From positions 1-56,617 of the forward strand of contig NZ_NSKE01000014.1 in assembly GCF_002287075.1 (NCBI RefSeq): 56,617 bases of DNA. Direction: 5' to 3'. How positions within the stretch are numbered: position 1 is the stretch's first letter; the number at the start of each line of letters is the position of its first letter. The translations under genes were made by a program, and so were the position numbers. This document shows positions 52,401 to 56,617 of this stretch, in pieces. Source of the stretch: Fodinibius salipaludis (GTDB lineage: Bacteria > Bacteroidota > Rhodothermia > Balneolales > Balneolaceae). The notes beneath the pieces were generated by a model. The model was given only the letters and a program-made list of their open reading frames with translations. It ran no database searches and had not been told where the DNA came from.

Positions 52401-52751
52401 CAGCGACAACGAGCGTATAATGCCCTAAGTGAAGGACGGATGTCGGCTAACGTAAATGACTATCATTTAACCAATATAGGATATCTTAGAATAAAAAATC
52501 TGACGGTTGGCTATACCCTGCCTTCAAGCCTTACGCAAAAAGTTAACCTCAAGAACTTAAGAGTATTTGTTAGCGGGGAGAATTTATTTACATGGAGATT
52601 TGGAGGGTTAACGGAATACCTGGATCCGGAAGAGGTAGGTGCACATGTAAGTTTTTCAAATCCCAACGGTGTTCGTGCAAAAGCTCCCCGAGATACGCAA
52701 TTGTATCCCATGGGCAAGACGTATTCAGTAGGGGTGGAAATTAGCCTGTAA
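49452..52751 (+). CDS. SusC/RagA-family TonB-dependent outer-membrane transporter
   Basis: A 1099-residue outer-membrane receptor. Signal peptide about 1-34 (SVIIMLMGLTSQLYAQ). A carboxypeptidase-regulatory-like domain (about 36-115: DVSGVVTDETGSVLPGVNIMVKGRDVGTSTNTEGEYSLTAP) precedes the TonB plug (about 125-235; VVVVGYGTQQEKNLVGSV, GVRALN-type INIRGFNSINGGEPLVLVDGI, VTVLKDAQAAAIYGARGSFGVVLVTTK), which is the SusC signature. The barrel runs to the C-terminal YSVGVEISL. It imports a substrate captured by the SusD-like lipoprotein encoded 72 bases downstream, energised by TonB. No FecR/sigma pair is adjacent. Confidence 0.96.
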   Translation: MMNWNIMEGIWAEFRKPAISVIIMLMGLTSQLYAQDVSGVVTDETGSVLPGVNIMVKGRDVGTSTNTEGEYSLTAPSMQDTLVFSFIGYETQQVPINGRSEIDVQLQLDTVTGEEVVVVGYGTQQEKNLVGSVDKANVEGISARPSADIGSSLQGAVPGLNIRNAAGGDPSETPEINIRGFNSINGGEPLVLVDGIEEDLANVNPNDIESVTVLKDAQAAAIYGARGSFGVVLVTTKTGKEGEFEVEYSNNVGFTTNTARTDFVTNPATYARWADGAIGNYHSGCYVCYDEEDYEIAEQVANGEREPFYEQQPDGTYKFYENNDYYDILFKDRRVHQTHNISVSGGSDKLQGYISGRIYEREKIQNIQDAEMRRYNLQVNLTATPYEWLQLSGISKFSSRYDEQYAGTKNGWGGAFGVSKWRDLFPNYPAFIDGEGVSVGRTRNGYVGRLGALKEGAAHRQWQYEKQTNTLKAEVTPIDQLVLNVDYSYSIDRTDRTFNYTPFSYLSGNELELVEDAGLNRHNEYRWKDYYKALNIYGTLTEDIADKHNFKLMLGFNQEVFDRDRVGARIEELLTKDKANLAFGTEMLDMSGSTLEWALQGYFGRFNYDYNGKYLLEINTRYDASSRFPEDNRWGLFPSVGVGWQVSNENFWTPSVEDIMSSLKLRVSYGKLGNQEVGVNTFRQLIGMGKKSWLVDGSEVNYARAPEPLPANIGWETITSTNIGVEMGFLDDRLTTSLDLYERNTNDMYLPGRPLPAVFGASEPRRNYAEMRNRGLELTVGYNDQFEVMGDKLSLNIQANVSQNKGEITKFDNPNGLLSTFFEGQELGEIWGYRIDGQFQSDEEAAAFQEKFGRENLVEVYRGILDWGSNSDWNYLRGGDLKYVDVDGDGEINNGNNTLEDPGDLQRIGNAMPQFPFGFNINVGWKNIDLSVVGQGVAKQHWYPSGPLYWGTFHRPYVSFLRKDMLDKVWHPDHPNDPDRVYPQRQRAYNALSEGRMSANVNDYHLTNIGYLRIKNLTVGYTLPSSLTQKVNLKNLRVFVSGENLFTWRFGGLTEYLDPEEVGAHVSFSNPNGVRAKAPRDTQLYPMGKTYSVGVEISL

Positions 52752-52823
52752 TCTTCTTTTGAGCTTTGGGGAAGATTCACCGGCATAGTCTTTAATCAAC
52801 AATGAAAAAAAATATCTATAACA

Positions 52824-54560
52824 ATGAGTAGGATAATAAAAGTAGGAACAATAATACTGTTGACACTAACATTTACAAGTTGTCAGGATTTACTGAATCA
52901 GCCCCCTGATGATGCGGTGACCTCAGAGGAGTTCTTCAACACGGGTAACGATTTAGAAGTTTATACCAATGATTTATATGATGTCTTACCTGCGAAATCG
53001 GTCTACATAGACGACGCCAGTTCCGATAATATTTTGGGGGTAAGTGCTTCTGACAGACTAAAAGGGACACGGACTGTACCAACAGATAGGGGGAGTGGGG
53101 GATGGTCTTGGGAGAATCTCCGAAAAATAAATTACTTCCTCGAAAACTATAACAGGGTTGATGATGCGGATGCTAAGGCCAAATATTCTGGGATAGCAAG
53201 ATTTTTCAGAGCTTATTTCTATTTTGAGAAAGTGAAACGGTTTGGGGATGTGCCCTGGTATAATGAAGTGTTGGATGCGAATGATGAAGAGTTGTTAAAC
53301 AAAGAGCGGGATCCACGAACATTAGTAATGGATTCGGTTCTTGCTGATATAAATTATGCCATCGACAATATTCCAGCCGAAAAGCAACTAAACCGGATTA
53401 CAAAGTATACGGCACTTATTTTAAAGGCTCGCATTAGTTTGCATGAAGGGACCTTTAGAAAATATCACGATATAGAGGGTCATGAGAAATTCTTGGAAGA
53501 GGCGGTTGCTGCTTCTGGGGAATTAATAAATTCCGGAGTTTATGCCTTATATACCGATGGAGGGCCAGACCAAGCTTATCTGGATCTTTTTGCGAGAAAC
53601 AATCAAGATATGACGGAGACCATTTTAGCGGTGGATTATGAATTTGGAAAAAGAACGCATGATTTAGCCTATCGGATGACGGCTCCAACACTGGGGAGAT
53701 GGGGCCTTGCCAAAGATCTTGTCAATAGTTACCTCATGGAAGATGGAACTCCATTTACTGAACAGAATGGATATAAAACGATGGGTTTCTATGAGGAAAT
53801 GCAAAATCGCGATCCCAGATTGACTCAAACCACCGCCGGACCTGATTTTACGACCTATGGTTCAGATCAACGTGAGCCCGTAAACTTAGATATAACCCGA
53901 ACAGGATACAGAATAATAAAAGGACTGCCTCCCAAAGGGCCCCAATGGGGTTCGGGAGGATCATATAACGATGTTATCCTTTTCCGTTATGCTGAGGCTC
54001 TTTTGATATATGCTGAAGCAAAAGCAGAATTGGGAACGCTTAGCCAGGGAGATTTGGATATGTCGATTAATAAATTGCGTGATCGCGTTGGTATGCCGCA
54101 CTTGAATATGGCAGAGGCCAATGCTAATCCTGATTCCTATCAGGAAGCTATGTACGAAAATGTACAAGGTGCAAATAAAGGGGTCATTCTGGAGATTCGT
54201 CGTGAACGAAGAATTGAGCTGGTAAATGAAGGGTTCCGCTGGGATGACATCATGAGATGGAAAGAAGGGCAAATATTTGAGGACCCTATAAACGGGATAT
54301 ATTTCTCAGGATTGGGTGCGCATGATTTTAATAACGATGGTGATGCCGATGTATATGTGCATGATGGCGATGCCTCTGGAGCACCTGAAGAAGTAACCTC
54401 AACCATAAATACTAATGAGCGGCCCCTGACAAATGGCACATCCGGAAACTTGCAATTGTTCGACGGAGGTTCATTTGATGAGCGCAGGGATTATTATTAC
54501 CCAATACCTCGTGAAGATTTAGAATTGAACGATAATTTAGAACAGAACCCTGGCTGGTAA
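52824..54560 (+). CDS. SusD/RagB-family substrate-binding lipoprotein
   Basis: A 578-residue outer-membrane lipoprotein. The lipobox FTSC puts Cys20 as the lipidated residue, then QDLLNQPPDDAVTSEEFFNT is the usual SusD opening (ALDxxPxxxxTxxxFF-type). Tetratricopeptide-like helices include RFFRAYFYFEKVKRFGDVPWY and LIKARISLHEGTFRKYHD; the C-terminal SusD-like half contains DVILFRYAEALLIYAEAKAELG, INKLRDRVGMP, ILEIRRERRIELVNEGFRWDDIMRWKEG and the final YPIPREDLELNDNLEQNPGW. It forms the lid over SusC and binds the substrate at the cell surface. The neighbouring phosphoesterase and GDPD suggest a phosphorylated substrate. Confidence 0.96.
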   Translation: MSRIIKVGTIILLTLTFTSCQDLLNQPPDDAVTSEEFFNTGNDLEVYTNDLYDVLPAKSVYIDDASSDNILGVSASDRLKGTRTVPTDRGSGGWSWENLRKINYFLENYNRVDDADAKAKYSGIARFFRAYFYFEKVKRFGDVPWYNEVLDANDEELLNKERDPRTLVMDSVLADINYAIDNIPAEKQLNRITKYTALILKARISLHEGTFRKYHDIEGHEKFLEEAVAASGELINSGVYALYTDGGPDQAYLDLFARNNQDMTETILAVDYEFGKRTHDLAYRMTAPTLGRWGLAKDLVNSYLMEDGTPFTEQNGYKTMGFYEEMQNRDPRLTQTTAGPDFTTYGSDQREPVNLDITRTGYRIIKGLPPKGPQWGSGGSYNDVILFRYAEALLIYAEAKAELGTLSQGDLDMSINKLRDRVGMPHLNMAEANANPDSYQEAMYENVQGANKGVILEIRRERRIELVNEGFRWDDIMRWKEGQIFEDPINGIYFSGLGAHDFNNDGDADVYVHDGDASGAPEEVTSTINTNERPLTNGTSGNLQLFDGGSFDERRDYYYPIPREDLELNDNLEQNPGW

Positions 54561-54658
54561 AAATGAATTCAATTCTGTGTCATGTGGATTGTATAAGGTT
54601 CAGCATGGCACGGGGTTTATCAAAATCTGCAATAAGAAATTATTAGAATAACATCCAT

Positions 54659-56257
54659 ATGAAAGTGTATATAAGATTTTCAACATTAGTTACTGCAATG
54701 TTACTGTTTTGGGTTAGTTTGGCCCTGGCGCAAAACACCGCTACTGGTATCGTTTATCATGATGCAAACGGAAACGGAAAACTCGATTCCTCAGAACAAA
54801 GGCTGGAGGATGTCGCTGTATCTAACGGAGAGGATGTTGTGTTGACCGACAAGCAGGGACGCTATAAACTCTCCACTGGTGACGATACGATCATCTTTGT
54901 CATAAAACCAGATGGTTATAAACTGCCGGTTGATGATAAACAGCGTCCAGAATTTTACTATATCCATAAACCAGAGGGTTCCCCAGACCTGAAATACAGT
55001 GGCGTATCCCCTACCGGACCGCTTCCCAATTCGGTGAACTTCGGGCTAATTGAAGGCGATAAGACCAATAATTTTGAGATGCTTGTCTTTGGAGATCCCC
55101 AACCCTATAGCATGGAGGAGTTGGATTATTTTGACAGGGATATTGTAGATGAACTTGCAGATGTTGAGGGTTATGAATTTGGTATTACGCTCGGTGATAT
55201 TGTCGGTAACGATCTGGATCTCTTTGAGCCTTATTCCAAGTCGGTTGCCCGCATCGGTCTGCCATGGTTCAACGTATATGGTAATCACGATATGAACTTT
55301 GATGTGGAGCATGACTCGCTTGCTGATGAGACTTTTGAAGCAACTTTCGGTCCGCCGACTTATGCGTTCAATAAGGGTGACGTACACTTTATTATGCTCG
55401 ACGATGTAGTATATCCCCGAAAAGATGGGGAGTCTGGCTATATAGGGGGATTAACTGATAAGCAGCTTACATTTATTGAAAACGATCTCAAACATGTCCC
55501 CTCAGATCACTTAATTGTTCTTGCTTTGCATATCCCGATAACGCTACCTCGTTGGAGAGAGGGAGATAAATACTTTAGAATGGAAGATCGCCAAAAGCTT
55601 TTTGATCTGCTTTCGGATTATCCGCATACCCTCTCTCTTTCTGCTCATACTCATGTGCAACGACTGCAATTTTTAGATGAGGAGCAGGGATGGAAGGGAG
55701 AAAATCCCCATCTGCATTACAACGTAGGTACGACCAACGGAGACTGGTGGTCAGGCGAACCTGGTGAAGATGGTATCCCGCCAACAATTATGAGAGATGG
55801 AACGCCCAACGGCTATGCGAGTATTCAGTTTGAAGGCAATGATTTTAAGCTTAACTATAAGGTGGCCGGTGTTGATGAGGAAAAGAAAATGAATATATGG
55901 GGACCTAAAGTCGTTCCGCAGCGCGAGTGGTTCAATGCAGATATGTACGTAAATTACTTTCTGGGCAGTGATTCCACTACCGTTGAATACCGGGTTCAGG
56001 GGAAAGAAAAGTGGCGGCAGATGAACAAAGTTGAACTTGGCGATCCCTATATCACCTCTCTGCGTAATAAATGGGACAAATCAGAAGAACTCATTGAAGG
56101 GAAACGTCCCAATAACGCTGTTGCTTCAACACATTTGTGGAAAACACGTGTGCCTAAAGACCTTCCCGAGGGCAAACACACTATTACCATTCGTGTTACC
56201 GACATGTTTGGCCGACAATTTTTCGACGAATACAGCTACCGTGTCGAAGACAGATAA
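54659..56257 (+). CDS. Secreted calcineurin-like metallophosphoesterase
   Basis: A 532-residue exported protein. Signal peptide 1-24 (MLLFWVSLALAQ). An N-terminal SdrD-B/calcineurin-N beta domain (about 27-130) opens with GIVYHDANGNGKLDSSEQRLEDVAVSNG, then the metal-binding core: VFGDPQPY (145-150), TLGDIVGND (178-186), VYGNHDMNF (207-214), LALHIPITLP and SLSAHTHVQR. These are the five conserved motifs of calcineurin-like phosphoesterases. A C-terminal beta domain (about 400-532) follows. It should cleave phosphate esters outside the cell. It is the last gene of the SusC-SusD locus, 98 bases after susD. Confidence 0.9.
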   Translation: MKVYIRFSTLVTAMLLFWVSLALAQNTATGIVYHDANGNGKLDSSEQRLEDVAVSNGEDVVLTDKQGRYKLSTGDDTIIFVIKPDGYKLPVDDKQRPEFYYIHKPEGSPDLKYSGVSPTGPLPNSVNFGLIEGDKTNNFEMLVFGDPQPYSMEELDYFDRDIVDELADVEGYEFGITLGDIVGNDLDLFEPYSKSVARIGLPWFNVYGNHDMNFDVEHDSLADETFEATFGPPTYAFNKGDVHFIMLDDVVYPRKDGESGYIGGLTDKQLTFIENDLKHVPSDHLIVLALHIPITLPRWREGDKYFRMEDRQKLFDLLSDYPHTLSLSAHTHVQRLQFLDEEQGWKGENPHLHYNVGTTNGDWWSGEPGEDGIPPTIMRDGTPNGYASIQFEGNDFKLNYKVAGVDEEKKMNIWGPKVVPQREWFNADMYVNYFLGSDSTTVEYRVQGKEKWRQMNKVELGDPYITSLRNKWDKSEELIEGKRPNNAVASTHLWKTRVPKDLPEGKHTITIRVTDMFGRQFFDEYSYRVEDR

Positions 56258-56400
56258 CTACGTTATGGAGTGTAGCGCAAAATAAGTTTAGCGGTTATAT
56301 ATCGTCTTGAAATTATTTAAATACAGCGGACAGAGAATTTCGGCTATATTCTTCTGTTTAAACTGAAATGTGAGTTCAAGTAGTAAGTGCAACATGAAGC

Positions 56401-56430
56401 AAGACCTCAGGGAAAAACCCCTGAGGTCTT
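56401..56430 (+). terminator. Hairpin before the IS30-type gene
   Basis: AAGACCTCAGGG and CCCCTGAGGTCTT form a 12-bp stem with a short A-rich loop (56401-56430). No T-run follows on either side. It lies about 30 bases before the transposase start codon and could shield the element from outside transcription or end the phosphoesterase transcript. Confidence 0.45.
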
Positions 56431-56458
56431 CCGCCAAGCGGGTTATATTCATGTTGTC

Positions 56459-56617
56459 ATGCAAAAATACACCCAACTCAGCCTAGAAAATCGTCATCAG
56501 ATCAAGGCTCTGCTTAAAGCAGGCCATAATCAGAGTGAAATTGCCCGAACTATCGGTGTACATCGCTCTACAATCAGTCGGGAACTTAAACGTAATGTAG
56601 ACAATGGCGGTTCCACA
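56459..56617 (+). CDS. IS30-family transposase, 5' part
   Basis: The last 53 codons of the window encode MQKYTQLSLENRHQIKALLKAGHNQ followed by SEIARTIGVHRSTISRELKRNVDNGGST, without a stop. That is the N-terminal HTH of IS30-family transposases: the Y-x-Q-L-x-x-x-x-R-x-x-I opening and the E-I-A-x-x-I-G-x-H-x-S-T-I-S-R-E-L-x-R-N motif. The DDE core lies beyond the window. The left inverted repeat should lie between 56258 and 56458 but I cannot place it with confidence. Confidence 0.9.
   Translation, partial: MQKYTQLSLENRHQIKALLKAGHNQSEIARTIGVHRSTISRELKRNVDNGGST

Overview
The window looks like chromosomal DNA of a Bacteroidota/Balneolota-type bacterium (my best guess is the Balneolaceae). The basis is a SusC/SusD pair, a DUF4295-type small gene following rpmB-rpmG, a large secreted BNR/sortilin-like protein, PAS-rich HisKA_2 sensor kinases and many Bacteroidota-style lipoproteins. 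The assignment is inferred from gene content and has not been tested by a database search. No rRNA or tRNA gene and no CRISPR array was seen.

Region 1 (1-3.9 kb) is mobile. Four integron-type attC sites (one only partly preserved) and a fifth, truncated half-site delimit four gene cassettes. Cassette A carries vapBC, cassette B carries a Phd/YefM-ParE/RelE pair in the opposite direction, and cassettes C and D are two diverged copies of a cassette without a credible gene. No integrase is present, so this looks like a cluster of attC sites lacking an integrase, or the tail of a larger integron. An IS3-family element with good terminal inverted repeats sits just beyond the broken end of the array.

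Region 2 (3.9-31.6 kb) is core and origin-proximal. It holds purM, a BstA/DinB protein, a dense cluster of DnaA boxes between bstA and dtd that is very probably oriC, then dtd, an alkaline-phosphatase-superfamily protein, adk, a PhoD-like phosphatase, an MscS channel, a 1071-residue BNR protein, a LolC/E-like permease, a MarR regulator, xth, a four-helix-bundle gene between inverted repeats, and the operon yqeY-cvpA-tyrS. The operon rpmB-rpmG-DUF4295, then gyrB, gyrA, ldh, a WYL regulator, rsmG and mnmG, a sugar nucleotidyltransferase and an SDR epimerase follow. Three parS-like sites lie in and just before rsmG, as expected near a replication origin.

Region 3 (31.7-40.6 kb) is the most unusual. 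An ECF sigma factor is followed by an anti-sigma factor whose periplasmic end is a CBM48/AMPK-beta-like domain, an outer-membrane protein ending in the same type of domain, and a secreted helical protein of unknown function. A DUF4382 lipoprotein and three genes resembling PilV, PilW and PilX minor pilins follow. The sigma operon and the DUF4382 gene have matching ECF-type promoters (TTAGTAAC, 16 nt, CGTCA), which points to a small shared regulon. Paralogous HisKA_2 kinases lie on both sides of this block.

Region 4 (40.6-47.7 kb) is a four-gene minus-strand signalling operon: two hybrid or receiver-PAS kinases, a six-TM kinase and a single-domain response regulator, none with a DNA-binding output domain. 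Region 5 (48.3-56.3 kb) reads as a phosphodiester/phosphate-ester acquisition locus: a lipoprotein GDPD, SusC, SusD and a secreted calcineurin-like phosphoesterase. The window ends inside an IS30-type transposase gene.
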